The position numbers were made by a program, and so were the translations under genes. The notes beneath the pieces were generated by a model. That model made no database searches, was not told the DNA's origin, and saw only the letters and a list, made by a program, of their open reading frames with translations. This document shows, piece after piece, positions 51,301 through 59,822 of a stretch of 64,000 nucleotides of DNA. Numbering within the stretch: position 1 is the first letter of the stretch; the number at the start of each line of letters is the position of its first letter. Where the stretch lies: NCBI RefSeq assembly GCF_001536285.1, contig NZ_FAOZ01000022.1, positions 1 through 64,000 on the forward strand, read 5' to 3'. Source of the DNA: Parafrankia irregularis. GTDB taxonomy: Bacteria > Actinomycetota > Actinomycetes > Frankiales > Frankiaceae.

Positions 51301-54300
51301 GGGACACCGGCCGGTCAGGCTGGTCAGGCCGTCGGGGCGGAGTCCACGGGACCATCCGACCCGCCGACCGTCCCATCCCCGATCACCTCGGCGATCGCGC
51401 TGTCCGCACTGCGTGAGCAGCGGGCGTTCGGGCTGCCACCGGAGCTCGGCGAACTACCCACCCGCTCCGAGCTGACCGCGCTGGCCTACGCCGAGCAGGG
51501 AGCCCTGCACGCCGCCGAGACCGCCGAGCAGGCGCTGTCCCGCCAGGCGGCGGCCATGGTTCCCGTGCTGGCGCACGCCCTCGCCCTGGCCGGAGACGAG
51601 GCGGCCGACCGGCTGGCCGGAGCCGTCGACGGGGTGCTGCGCGCGGCGGAGATCATCGCCCGGCTCGCCGTCCGGCAGCCGTGGGCGGCGGACGCGCTCG
51701 CCGACGCCTTCGCCGGCCGGGCCGCGGTGCTGTGGACGAAGGTCGCCGCCGCCGCGCCCGCGATCGCCGAGGCGACGGCGGCGGTGGTCGAGCTCGGCCT
51801 GCACCAGGTGGAGCTCCCCCGCTACCCCGACGGCCGCGGGCCCGACGCGATCGCGCTGCTGTCCTCCGCCATCGCGCTGCGCGAGCACATGGACGCCGGC
51901 GGCACGCTGCGCAGGTTCTTCCGGTCGAAGGCGCAGAAGGACGCCCGGGTCCTGCTCGAGGAGACCAGCGTCGACGGGGTCCCGCCCCGCACCCCGGAGC
52001 TGCTCGACCTGGCACTGTTCCGGCTGCGCGCGGAGGTCGCGCTCGACGCGGCGACCCGCGCCTGGTCCCTGCTCAGCGTCGCCCCGGACCCGTCCGCGGA
52101 GCTGGAGGTCCGGCTGGCCCGTCTCACCGAGGCGCAGGATGTGGCGCGGGCCATCGACGTCGCCGTGGCGGCCCGCGGCCGGCTGGCGGCACTGCTCGAC
52201 GCGCTCGGCGCGCACGGCATCCCGCTGGACTCCCCGACGGCGTGCTTCGACGTGGGCGCGGCCGCGAACGCCTACCGGCTGCGGCAGGCCGCCACGGCCG
52301 CGGGCACCGGGCTGCGGGACCTCACCGCCGAGCTCGTCGCCGCCGCCGCCCAGCCGGATGCCGTCGACGAGCTGGCCCTGCTCGCCATGGCGGTCGAGGC
52401 CCGCGACCCGGCCGGGTATGTCGCGGCCCTGGAGGCCACGGCGGACGCGCTGAACGGCCGTGCCCGCGCCCGCCGCCGCGACGAGCTGCTCGGCCGGGTC
52501 CGGGAGGCCCACCCCGTCCTGGCCGACCTGCTGCAGGCGGGACGTCTGTTCGCCGGCCAGGGCGCGGCCAGCCACGGGACGCCCGGCCAGGCAGGTCACA
52601 CGGGTCAGGCAGGTCAGACCGGTCAGGGCGGCCAGGCCCCCACCGGCCCGGCGGCCCTCGGCGAGCTGTTCGAGTCCTTCGGCAAGGCGTGGTCGCACGC
52701 GGTCGCCGCGACCTGGCTCGCCCGCGTCCGCGCCACGGACCAGGCCGACCTGGACGCCGACCTCGACGCCGCCGACGAGCTGGTCGCCTCCGCGACGGCC
52801 GAACTGGCCGGATCGCTGGCCTGGAAGCACTGCCTGGAACGGATGGGCACCGAGCAGTCGGCGGCCCTGCGCGCCTACGCCGACGCGATGGCCGCCGGCG
52901 GCCGTTTCACCGGCCGGCACGCCGAGCGCTACCGGCAGGCCGCCCGGGAGGCGATGCGGATCGCGCAGACCGCCGTCCCGGCCTGGGTGATGCCGATCAG
53001 CGAGGTGCTGTCGACCATCCCGGCGGTACGGGACAGCTTCGACGTGGTGATCGTCGACGAGGGAAGCCAGGCCGGTCTCGAAAGCCTGTTCCTGCTCTGG
53101 CTCGCGCCGCGGGTGATCGTCGTCGGCGACGACCGCCAGTGCACGCCGCCGGACGCCTCCGCCGAGGAGCTCGAACCGGTCTTCAACCGGCTCGACACCC
53201 TGCTGCCGGACATCCCCAGCTGGCTGCGGGTCGGTTTCACCCCGCGGTCCAGCCTGTTCTCCCTGCTGCGGACCAGGTTCGGCGACGTCGTACGGCTGCG
53301 CGAGCACTTCCGCTGCATGCCGGAGATCATCGAGTGGTCGTCGGCGATGTTCTACCGTGACGCACCGCTGATCCCGCTGCGGCAGTTCGGCGTGGACCGG
53401 CTCACCCCGCTGCGGGCCCAGTACGTCCCGCACGCCTACACGACCCCGACGGCGGAGGGCCCGCGCAACCCCGTCGAGGCGGAGGCGCTGGTCACCCAGG
53501 TGCTGAAATGCGCCGAGGACCCGCGTTACCGGGGCCTGACCTTCGGCATCGTCGTGCTGCAGGGCAGCGCCCAGGCCGAGCTCATCCGCTCCGAGCTGGT
53601 CTCCCGGATGTCCGCCGCCGAGCAGCAGCGACGCCGGCTGCGGGTCGGTTCGCCGCCCGACTTCCAGGGCGACGAGCGGGACGTCATCTTCCTCTCCCTG
53701 GTCGTCGCACCCGGCACGTCGACCACCTCGCTGACCCGCCTGGAGTACCAGCGCAGGTTCAACGTGGCGGCGTCCCGGGCCCGTGACCAGGTCTGGCTGT
53801 TCCACTCGGTCTCGGCCTCCGACCTCGACCCCGTCGACCTGCGGCACAGTTACCTCAGCTACGTGCTGGCGCATTCGGGGTCGACGCCGACGGCCATCTC
53901 GGCGGCGCCGGTCGCCGCGTCCGAGGTCAGCCCGGTCCTGCCGCATCCGCGCTTCGACTCGCTGTTCGAGCAGCGGGTCTTCCTCGCCCTGGCCACGCGC
54001 GGCTACCACGTGACACCGCAGGTCGAGATCAACGGCCGCCGGTTCGACCTGGTCGTGTCCGGAGGGCGGGCCCGGCTCGCCGTCGAGTGCGACGGGGACA
54101 CCACCCGTTCCACCGACGACGTCGAGCGCGACCTGACCCGCGAGCGGGAGCTGCGCCGGGTCGGCTGGCGGATCTGGCGGATCCGCCGGTCCGAGTTCGA
54201 GATCGACCCGGAGGCGGCGCTCGCCCCGCTGTGGCCCCGGCTCGCCGCCGCGGGAATCCTGCCGATCGCCACCCCGGCGCACCTGCCGGTGACGCCGAAC

Positions 54301-55197
54301 CATCCCGACCCGGCGATGCACGTGACCCAGCTCCTGACCGCGCCCGAGTACGCGAGCCCGGTGCCCGCCGGCACCGCCCTGCCCTCGGCCCCGGCACCGA
54401 GAGCCCTCCCACCGGGGGCTTCGGCGACGTCCATCGCGGCGCCGTCCACTCCAGCGACGCCCGCTCCCGCGACGTTCACTCCGGCGGGGTCGACGGCCGC
54501 GGCGGCGGAGGCCCTGTCGGCGGCCGCGGCCGGCTCGGTGCGGCCGGAGAGCGAGTCGAGGCCGGCGCCACGGCCCGCCGGTGACACCACCGCACCCGGG
54601 CGGGATTCAGCTCCCGTGCGCCCCTCGGCCCTGCCGGTGCCGGAACCACGGGACGCGGGGAGGTCCACCGCGCGGGACCTGTTCCCGAGCACACCGGGCC
54701 TGCCGCTGCCGTCCGTGGGCGGCACGACCGGCTCCGGCACGACCGGCTCCGGCACGACCAGCTCGGGCGCTGCCGGCGCCTGGTCGACATCCGGCGGCTC
54801 GCCCACCGGCTGGGCGTCCGTGGGGACGTCACCCAGCGGCTTCCCCGCCATGCACGACCTCCCCTCCGGGCCGGATCAGTGGTCGGAGGACGCTGTCTCG
54901 CCCGGCGCACCGGTCGTCCCGGACGCGAGCATCGCGGCTGTGCCGACCGGCGGGCAGACCGACGCCGGACCGGCGGCCTCCGTCACTGCGGCCGGTGGGG
55001 CGACCGGTGGCACGGCTGACGCGGACGACCCTTCCTCCAGCCGTCCGTCGGCCGACCATGCTCCCGCCGCATCCGACACCGCTGGTCCCGGTGTGGCCTC
55101 GGTGCACGCGGACCCGGACGAACGCCGCCAGCGTTGGCGTCCCATCCAGCTTTCCGAGCTGGAGGGCCTCGACGACGTTCCTCCCACGGCGCTCTGA
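48334..55197 (+). CDS. Giant SF1 helicase with C-terminal Vsr-like nuclease domain
   Basis: A 2287-residue protein. The ATPase has Walker A GPPGTGKTHT at residue 695, VDEGSQAGLESLF near 1574, GDDRQCTPPD, DFQGDERDVIFLSLV and the SF1 end motif FNVAASRARDQVWLF (UPF1/COG1112-like). Walker A and B are about 880 residues apart because of large inserts. Residues about 1873-1980 form a DUF559/MTES_1575-type, Vsr-like nuclease: SLFEQRVFLAL, INGRRFDLVV and LAVECDGDTTRS. The N-terminus and the last 300 residues are disordered; residues about 283-350 are a Ser-Asn-Gly 8-residue repeat. Such helicase-nuclease fusions occur in defence and repair. GGGGAGAG precedes ATG 48334. Confidence 0.88.
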   Translation: MTTDSGSVDSGVAHAGATDTADVGTDGAERRPARVTARTTTRASSDAPRTGIGADHAAGRGGTESRGRTESHTGTGTGTGRPGPDVGDAGDGGSNDATAADAADAGYAADARALDLARRERYAALTDRCHRLVRFLHEVAVSQSEQIVDVDENPLVIWLAGLPSGLSLFEAAGAGEVLLEAPAAALLPPAPPLPEILRGRVRLPVRGSEASAGRSEHGIVLHGPVPPADVDLSAAPLLVYDLPAVSQAERAAGHPTGDAGHGDDQSDRDDAARPGDAPSGALNGSSPTSNGAAPSSNGKGPSSNGSAPSANGTAPSTNGTAPSANGSAPTSNGSGPASKGGSPTSNGRRSNGTRPRTGEVTGPRQPSTAGAAGNGRAGTSGEPATTYPSATPVPADVAAAFAEWARAWQVWSSRARADADRRHLHTTLYGVAQRLAQEGDTLELVLATGLLTWKLPRPVRRHLLVTRLVVETDPMTSAIRLRVPAGTSTRLEDSAFLDRVPAFRPERTNALHERLRSRDAAPLGADDERLLRDWLTLAVDGPTEGYRPNWPPPGPAGPSASLTLAPALILRSRGHAALLNYYEQMLDALRGDGLPPLGLAQLVETLDTSERLAWLATAEGAEPGRLALAPRSTGTLAGPTDSTGSGSSGSPGSPDAADAADADVAGDWLSPLPISPEQTRVMRRLRLDNGVVVEGPPGTGKTHTIANLISALLAEGRRVLVTSQKGQALRVLQEKLPPELRRLCVSLTEDAESGAGELATSVSALAAQKAVYDAGSQDERIRTARQRRDSAVSERERIATAVAARRAAEWRRHGTYEVGAGWSGTRAEIAARLRDEASEHGWIPVPVPGPEGGGWPRPPLNDSEAAELWRLLTTPDPVSSAMRGFGGPGQQHGGPGDPSSAPTTPLRITIGGRLVRTIPATLPAPPAPPVLPAAPVPADGQAPPAQPGQSARPGQPAQPGHGGGGAGPERASDAAGAGRQGGPSASAGTGTPAGQAGQAVGAESTGPSDPPTVPSPITSAIALSALREQRAFGLPPELGELPTRSELTALAYAEQGALHAAETAEQALSRQAAAMVPVLAHALALAGDEAADRLAGAVDGVLRAAEIIARLAVRQPWAADALADAFAGRAAVLWTKVAAAAPAIAEATAAVVELGLHQVELPRYPDGRGPDAIALLSSAIALREHMDAGGTLRRFFRSKAQKDARVLLEETSVDGVPPRTPELLDLALFRLRAEVALDAATRAWSLLSVAPDPSAELEVRLARLTEAQDVARAIDVAVAARGRLAALLDALGAHGIPLDSPTACFDVGAAANAYRLRQAATAAGTGLRDLTAELVAAAAQPDAVDELALLAMAVEARDPAGYVAALEATADALNGRARARRRDELLGRVREAHPVLADLLQAGRLFAGQGAASHGTPGQAGHTGQAGQTGQGGQAPTGPAALGELFESFGKAWSHAVAATWLARVRATDQADLDADLDAADELVASATAELAGSLAWKHCLERMGTEQSAALRAYADAMAAGGRFTGRHAERYRQAAREAMRIAQTAVPAWVMPISEVLSTIPAVRDSFDVVIVDEGSQAGLESLFLLWLAPRVIVVGDDRQCTPPDASAEELEPVFNRLDTLLPDIPSWLRVGFTPRSSLFSLLRTRFGDVVRLREHFRCMPEIIEWSSAMFYRDAPLIPLRQFGVDRLTPLRAQYVPHAYTTPTAEGPRNPVEAEALVTQVLKCAEDPRYRGLTFGIVVLQGSAQAELIRSELVSRMSAAEQQRRRLRVGSPPDFQGDERDVIFLSLVVAPGTSTTSLTRLEYQRRFNVAASRARDQVWLFHSVSASDLDPVDLRHSYLSYVLAHSGSTPTAISAAPVAASEVSPVLPHPRFDSLFEQRVFLALATRGYHVTPQVEINGRRFDLVVSGGRARLAVECDGDTTRSTDDVERDLTRERELRRVGWRIWRIRRSEFEIDPEAALAPLWPRLAAAGILPIATPAHLPVTPNHPDPAMHVTQLLTAPEYASPVPAGTALPSAPAPRALPPGASATSIAAPSTPATPAPATFTPAGSTAAAAEALSAAAAGSVRPESESRPAPRPAGDTTAPGRDSAPVRPSALPVPEPRDAGRSTARDLFPSTPGLPLPSVGGTTGSGTTGSGTTSSGAAGAWSTSGGSPTGWASVGTSPSGFPAMHDLPSGPDQWSEDAVSPGAPVVPDASIAAVPTGGQTDAGPAASVTAAGGATGGTADADDPSSSRPSADHAPAASDTAGPGVASVHADPDERRQRWRPIQLSELEGLDDVPPTAL

Positions 55198-55515
55198 CCC
55201 CGGCCGTCCGGCAGTCCGGCAGGCCCGGTGGTCCGGCAGGCCCCCGACCGGGTGGTCTGCCGGACTTCCGGGCGCACGGCCACCCATCGAGGATCCCGCG
55301 CCGCCGGGCAGCACCAGCAATTCGCCTCAAGAGGGGCAAAAGAGGCGCAGAGCCACCTGGCGACCCGCAAGAAGTGAGGATTTTGGTCGTTGGCCCGACC
55401 AAAATCGTTCACTCTTGCGACGCGCCAAACCGGGCCACCGGCTTCTCGGACCAGTGGCGGCCCTCAGCCGCGTAGCCGCGTAGCCGCGTCCGTCCGATTG
55501 CCGTCCTACGCCGAG
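55198..55515. other. Convergent intergenic region holding element B
   Basis: The gap between the SF1 helicase-nuclease and the convergent acetamidase. It begins with a GTCCGGCAGGCC-type short repeat (about 55206-55245) and is otherwise filled by copy B of the dispersed 3' element. Confidence 0.6.
55273..55426 (+). repeat. Dispersed 3' element, copy B, with 68-nt hairpin
   Basis: It starts about 75 bases after the helicase-nuclease stop and has the same orientation to that gene as copy A has to EndoQ-UvrD. The shared blocks are GCACGGC, CCCATCGAGGATCCCGCGC, GCAGCACC, GGGGCAAAAG, GGCGC and CGCAA. The terminal hairpin (55359-55426) is also 68 nt, with stem core GATTTTGGTCG / CGACCAAAATC and outer stem GGCGACCCGCAAGA. 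Confidence 0.82.
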
Positions 55516-56880
55516 CTAGGTGACCGGTTCGTCGGTCCCGGCCTGGCCGGCGGCGGTCACCGCCTCGTGGGTCGGCTCCGGCACGATGATCTGACGGTCA
55601 GCGCCGGGACGTCCCACCTCGGCTTCGGGCATCGACTCGGCTTCGGGCATCGACTCGGCTTCGGGTGTCGGGTCGGAGTCGGGTGGGGAGTCGGGTGCCG
55701 AGTCGGAGTCGGAGGCACCGACGATCCGGGCGAAGCCGCCGCGCGGCAGCCGTGACTTGACCGGCGCCGGCTCGTTGAAGTCCGAACGGCGGATCCGGCA
55801 GAAGCCGGTCCCGTGGCCATCGGTCAGCCGGCCGATACCGAAGTCCGCCGCCGCCGCGAGGTACCCGACCGCGTCCGCCCGCTGCAGGCCGCCCCTGGTC
55901 TGCAGGAACCTCACCGCGGCCCGCGCCGCCCGGCGCACCGCCTCCCGCGGATCCGGGTCGAAGCCCGTGGTGATCCACAGCTCCTCGGTCTCGATGAACG
56001 GCTCACGCAGCGCGCCTAGCGCGGCGGTCGCCGCCGCGTCCCGCAGGGTGACCAGGCGCAGGGTGGCCCGCAGCGGACCCTCCAGCGCGGTCGCCCCGAT
56101 CATCCCGTCGCCCACGGAATAGTGGGGGTCGCCAACCGCGAAAAGCGCCCCCGCCACCTGGACGGGCAGGTACAGATGCGCGCCGGGCCCGAGTTCCCGA
56201 CAGTCCAGCGCACCGCCGAAGGCACCGGTCGAGCGCGACGTGATCGCATCGTCCGTCACGTCGGCCGCGACAGCCATGATCCCCAGGCACGGGTTCAGCG
56301 GAAAGCGGATGCGCCCTTGGCTCCCGCTCGGCATGGCCCCGAACAGCCGCCCCCGGCGGCGCTCCACCGCGCAGAAGGACGTCACCGTGCGATAGCCCTG
56401 CCAGCGCCGCGCGTCGGCGTCGGGGGCCGGGGCCGGCGTCTCCGGGAACTCCCCGGCGAGCAGGCCCGCGCCGTGCCGGGTGGAGATCACGCCATAACGG
56501 GCCCGCGGGTGCAGTGTGAGGATGTCGATCCGCAGCATGTCGCCGGGGATGGCGCCACGTACGTGGATCGGGCCCGTCACCACATCCGAGCCGTCCGTGC
56601 CGAACCGGTGTGGAACGCCGGACGCGGCGATGGCCCGCGCGTCCTCCAACACCTCCGAGGGGACGACCCCGAAACCCCCGAGAAAGGCATCGGGATCGCG
56701 GCCCTGGTCCTCGAGAATGCCTTCCTGGCTGACCGTGTCTATGGTGACGGTCGTGCCAGAGTCCACGCTGAGCACCGGTCGCGTCCGCGCGTTCGGGAGG
56801 GCACCCCAGCTGATCGTCTCCGGGGTGGACGGCAGATAGTGCCGGCCCTCGATCTTTCCTCGTCCCGGCTGCAGGGCCAC
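55516..56880 (-). CDS. Acetamidase/formamidase family protein
   Basis: A 454-residue amidase of the FmdA_AmdA family, which hydrolyses short amides to ammonia and acid. Visible segments: VDSGTTVTIDTVS, DVVTGPIHVRGAIPGDMLRIDIL, NPCLGIMAVAADV, GGALDCRELGPGAHLYLPVQVAGALFAVGDPHYSVGDG and FIETEELWITTG. The last 65 residues are an acidic Ser/Pro/Glu tail with a six-residue repeat (MPEAES) encoded by an 18-bp tandem repeat at about 55619-55670. Start is GTG 56880, fitting homologues that begin just before the HYLPSTPET segment. Confidence 0.88.
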   Translation of the reverse strand: MALQPGRGKIEGRHYLPSTPETISWGALPNARTRPVLSVDSGTTVTIDTVSQEGILEDQGRDPDAFLGGFGVVPSEVLEDARAIAASGVPHRFGTDGSDVVTGPIHVRGAIPGDMLRIDILTLHPRARYGVISTRHGAGLLAGEFPETPAPAPDADARRWQGYRTVTSFCAVERRRGRLFGAMPSGSQGRIRFPLNPCLGIMAVAADVTDDAITSRSTGAFGGALDCRELGPGAHLYLPVQVAGALFAVGDPHYSVGDGMIGATALEGPLRATLRLVTLRDAAATAALGALREPFIETEELWITTGFDPDPREAVRRAARAAVRFLQTRGGLQRADAVGYLAAAADFGIGRLTDGHGTGFCRIRRSDFNEPAPVKSRLPRGGFARIVGASDSDSAPDSPPDSDPTPEAESMPEAESMPEAEVGRPGADRQIIVPEPTHEAVTAAGQAGTDEPVT

Positions 56881-57222
56881 TCGCGCCCTACCCGTGCCGA
56901 CGCCCGGCGAGGCCGGGTCGGCGCCCTGCGCACACCCGCGGGAGCCCGGTCATCGCTCGCCGCCCACGTTGGGACGGACGCCGACGCGAGGCCCCACGGG
57001 CTCACGGACGACGCGCACGGCTGTCGGACGAGCCGGCCGCCGACAACGGCGCTGAGGGTGATGCACGCGCGTCAGAGTCGCAGCGGAAGATGACGTCACG
57101 ATGTCGTGGATGTTGCAGTCGGCGTCAATTACCTCGTTAACAGCACCGAATCCCGACTGAATCCCGGCAGAACACCGACCCCCGCGGCAACCACGGCCCG
57201 GACCGATAGCGTGGGCCGGGCC
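56881..57222. other. Divergent intergenic region (amidase / thiL)
   Basis: This region should carry the promoters of the amidase and thiL. A perfect 8-base palindrome TGACGTCA lies at 57091-57098 with ATGTCGTGGATG nearby. No small gene is supported. Confidence 0.45.
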
Positions 57223-58482
57223 ATGAGCACCAGCAGACCCGACACCGATGACACCGCGGATGTCCCCACAACGGATACGCCCGCACCCGACACGGCGGCA
57301 CCGGGTACAGCCGCCACGGCCACCAGCGACGGATCCGGACCGACTGTCGCGGATCTCGGCGAGTTCGGGCTGATCCGGGCGATCACCCGACGCCTGCCGG
57401 CCGGCCCGGACGTCCTGCTCGGGCCCGGCGACGACGCCGCCGTGGTGGCCAGCGCCGACGGCCGGGTCGTCATCACGACCGATCTGCTCCTCGAAGGCCG
57501 GCATTTCCGGCGGGACTGGTCCTCCGCCTATGACGTGGGCCGCAAGGCCGCGGCCCAGAACCTCTCCGACGTGGTCGCGATGGGTGCCCGGCCGACCACC
57601 CTGGTCGTCGGCCTGGGTGTTCCGCGGAGCCTGCCGATCGCCTGGGCCGAGCAGTTCGCCGACGGCCTGCGCGACGAATGCGAGCTGGTCGGGGCCTCGG
57701 TCGCCGGCGGCGACATCAGTTCGTCCGACACCATCGTGCTCGGGATCACCGCGCTCGGCGATCTGGCCGGCCGCGCACCGGTACGCCGGGACACCGCACG
57801 CCACGGGGATCTCGTCGTCCTGGCCGGCCGGCTCGGCTGGGCCCAGGCCGGCCTCGCGCTGCTCCGCGCCACCACTGCCACCGCTGCCACCACTGCCACC
57901 GCTGCCACCACTGCCACCACAGGTGCCGTCAGTGCCGCCACTGCCACCACCGGTGCCGTCAGTGCCACCGCGACCGGCGCCGCTGCTACCGCCACCGGCG
58001 CTACCGCTGCTGCCGGCGGCACCGCGGCGGCGCCCGCCGTGCGCCTGGACGATCCCGAATACGCCGAGCTGGTCGCCGCCCACCGGCGGCCGCAGCCGCC
58101 CTATCCACTCGGCCCGCAGCTGGCCGCGGCCGGCGCGCACGCCATGTGCGACATTTCCGACGGCCTGCTCGCCGATCTCGGTCACATCGCGGCGGCCTCA
58201 TCGGTGTGGATCGACCTCGACACCGCCCTCATACGGGTACCCGCTCGGATAAGCGCTGCCGCCGCGGCACTGGACGCGGATCCACTCGGCTGGGTGCTGA
58301 CCGGCGGGGACGATCACGCACTCGTCGCCTGCGTCGCCCCCGGCACGGAGCTTCCGGCGGGCTGCACCGTGATCGGACGTGTCCTGAACGAGCGGCCGGC
58401 CGACGCCGGCACGCGCGACCACGGCGTCCTCGTCAACGGCCGGGACCAGCACCACCAGCCCGGCTGGGACCACTTCGCCTGA
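57223..58482 (+). CDS. thiL: Thiamine-monophosphate kinase ThiL with internal low-complexity insert
   Basis: A 419-residue enzyme that phosphorylates thiamine monophosphate to the diphosphate. Motifs: GEFGLIRAI, LLGPGDDAAVV (Mg/ATP Asp pair), TTDLLLEGRHFRRDW, AAQNLSDVVAMGA, GASVAGGDIS, MCDISDGLLADLGHI and LTGGDDHALVA. Typical ThiL is about 320 residues; the extra length comes from a 45-residue N-terminal tail and an Ala/Thr/Val insert of about 50 residues near residue 220, encoded by a GCCACCACT/GCCACCGCT microsatellite (57869-58025). The insert falls between the two ThiL halves. ATG 57223 is used. Confidence 0.9.
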   Translation: MSTSRPDTDDTADVPTTDTPAPDTAAPGTAATATSDGSGPTVADLGEFGLIRAITRRLPAGPDVLLGPGDDAAVVASADGRVVITTDLLLEGRHFRRDWSSAYDVGRKAAAQNLSDVVAMGARPTTLVVGLGVPRSLPIAWAEQFADGLRDECELVGASVAGGDISSSDTIVLGITALGDLAGRAPVRRDTARHGDLVVLAGRLGWAQAGLALLRATTATAATTATAATTATTGAVSAATATTGAVSATATGAAATATGATAAAGGTAAAPAVRLDDPEYAELVAAHRRPQPPYPLGPQLAAAGAHAMCDISDGLLADLGHIAAASSVWIDLDTALIRVPARISAAAAALDADPLGWVLTGGDDHALVACVAPGTELPAGCTVIGRVLNERPADAGTRDHGVLVNGRDQHHQPGWDHFA

Positions 58483-58510
58483 TCTGAAGGCCGCGGCGTC
58501 CTCCGGGGAC

Positions 58511-59125
58511 TCAGTCCGCCCGGAACCGGGAGAGCACCGGTAGGACGGTCGCCCGCAAGGCCGTCTGGACCTCCTCGCATGCCCCCTCGGCCGAGACGAC
58601 GGCGAACGACGAGGCCTCCGGCAGGGAGCGGTACGCCTCGTCGAAGGCGACGAGGTAGTCGAGCTCCTCATGGTCGCGCCCGCGCTGCTCCACCCGCCGC
58701 TGCGCAAGCCCGGCCGGGACGGACAGATAGCACACCAGGTCAGGCGCGGGGAACCGGCGAAACGCGGCACGCACCCGGCGTTCGCCACGATCGCCGCGGG
58801 CACGCATGATCGCATACTGGCAGTAGGCGTAGCGGTCCATCACCGCTACACGGCCGGTGAGCCAGGACAGCGCGAGCGCCCGGCTGACCGCCACCCAGCG
58901 CATGGAGGCCTCGATCACGACGTACGCGCGGCGGCCGAACAGCGCGTGCCCGTCAGTGCGGCCGAGCAGCCTCGCCAACGCATCCCAGATCGGGCGACCG
59001 CCCGCGTTCTCGAAGTAGCGGGCCGGCACACCCTGCCCGTTCAACCAGGCCGCGAGCCTTCTGGCCTGGGTCGTCTTACCCGACCCGTCCACCCCGAGCA
59101 GAGCAATGATCGGCCGGCGTCGCAC
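58511..59125 (-). CDS. Thymidylate-kinase-like P-loop kinase
   Basis: A 204-residue nucleoside-monophosphate-kinase-fold protein. The P-loop is LLGVDGSGKTTQARRLA (residues 8-24), followed by the DRY-like VMDRYAYCQYAI, and the lid region with VPAGLAQRRVEQRGRDHEELDYL. It resembles dTMP kinase but the sugar/base-binding segments diverge, so a related phosphotransfer role is possible. GTG 59125 has no ribosome site; TACGCT six bases upstream may be the -10 of a leaderless transcript. Confidence 0.82.
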   Translation of the reverse strand: MRRRPIIALLGVDGSGKTTQARRLAAWLNGQGVPARYFENAGGRPIWDALARLLGRTDGHALFGRRAYVVIEASMRWVAVSRALALSWLTGRVAVMDRYAYCQYAIMRARGDRGERRVRAAFRRFPAPDLVCYLSVPAGLAQRRVEQRGRDHEELDYLVAFDEAYRSLPEASSFAVVSAEGACEEVQTALRATVLPVLSRFRAD

Positions 59126-59254
59126 CTGACAAGCGTAGATGTCCGGCCGTCACAGGATCCGTGGTGCCGGCACGCACGACTGCCAAAGTCATCAAAACCC
59201 CCAAAGCCCCGCTGACCGAGCCTCGGGCTTCCGCTGCCGCCAACCTGCCACAAA

Positions 59255-59306
59255 GCAAGAACTGAGAATCCTGGCCGCCACAGCAACCGAAACCCTCACT
59301 TCTTGC
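59255..59306. repeat. Third, shorter relative of the dispersed hairpin
   Basis: GCAAGAACTGAGAATCCTGG pairs imperfectly with the arm ending CACTTCTTGC. On the minus strand it begins GCAAGAAGTGAGG, identical to 13 bases of copy B. The upstream conserved blocks of copies A and B are only faintly present. It lies between hydA-like and kinase genes. Confidence 0.6.
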
Positions 59307-59460
59307 TGATCACCGAGCGACCCTGTGCCACATTTGCGCCGATTGACGGAATGACACTGACGCTGTGTGGCGACACCGGATCCCTGGTGGGTCACCAAAC
59401 AGCGGGTAGGCGCAGACCGCCAGATCAATATCGGCGCCCCAGAGAACCCCGTGAACGCAG

Positions 59461-59674
59461 GGCGAACACCCAAACCACCCCAACCTCGCCAGCCGTGGGG
59501 GGCCCGGGGGGGCTCGGCCCCACCGGCCAACATCCCACAAGCCACCAGGAAGCCCGCAAAAGCGGGCGAACACCCAAACCACCCCAACCTCGCCAGCCGT
59601 GGGGGGCCCGGGGGGGCTCGGCCCCACCGGCCAACATCCCACAAGCCATCAGGGAGCCCGCAAAAGCGGGCGAA
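59461..59674. repeat. 104-bp tandem repeat, two copies plus a fragment
   Basis: Units start at 59461, 59565 and 59669 (period 104); the first two agree almost base for base, and the third stops after GGCGAAC. Each unit holds a G6/C3/G7 tract, and each junction carries a small hairpin CCCGC-AAAA-GCGGG. It produces similar Trp/Gly/Pro-rich open frames on the minus strand that are not believed to be genes. Confidence 0.85.
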
Positions 59675-59822
59675 CAGGCGAAACCAGGATTGTGGGTGCC
59701 GGCCCGCCAGGTCGCCTCACGGCGTGATGTCGCACGTAGCGACTCAATATGGGTCCGGGGGCCATGATACGGACCGGCACTGCTCATCCTAACGCGGCAC
59801 TGCGCCCGCCTGTTCCCGTCCG

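Larger units (their letters stand above)
59126..59822. other. Repeat-rich intergenic region upstream of the dTMP-kinase-like gene
   Basis: About 700 bases without a supported gene. It contains a shorter relative of the dispersed hairpin (59255-59306) and a 104-bp tandem repeat (59461-59674). Open frames on both strands here are produced by the tandem repeat. Confidence 0.65.

Noticed and set aside
51454-54321. 955-residue open frame on the minus strand
   Set aside because: It lies wholly opposite the SF1 helicase-nuclease, which has clear motifs; the product is an Arg/Gly/Gln-rich shadow typical of high-GC third-position bias.
59192-59787. Several Gly/Trp/Pro-rich small proteins
   Set aside because: They are the same 104-bp tandem repeat read in different frames.
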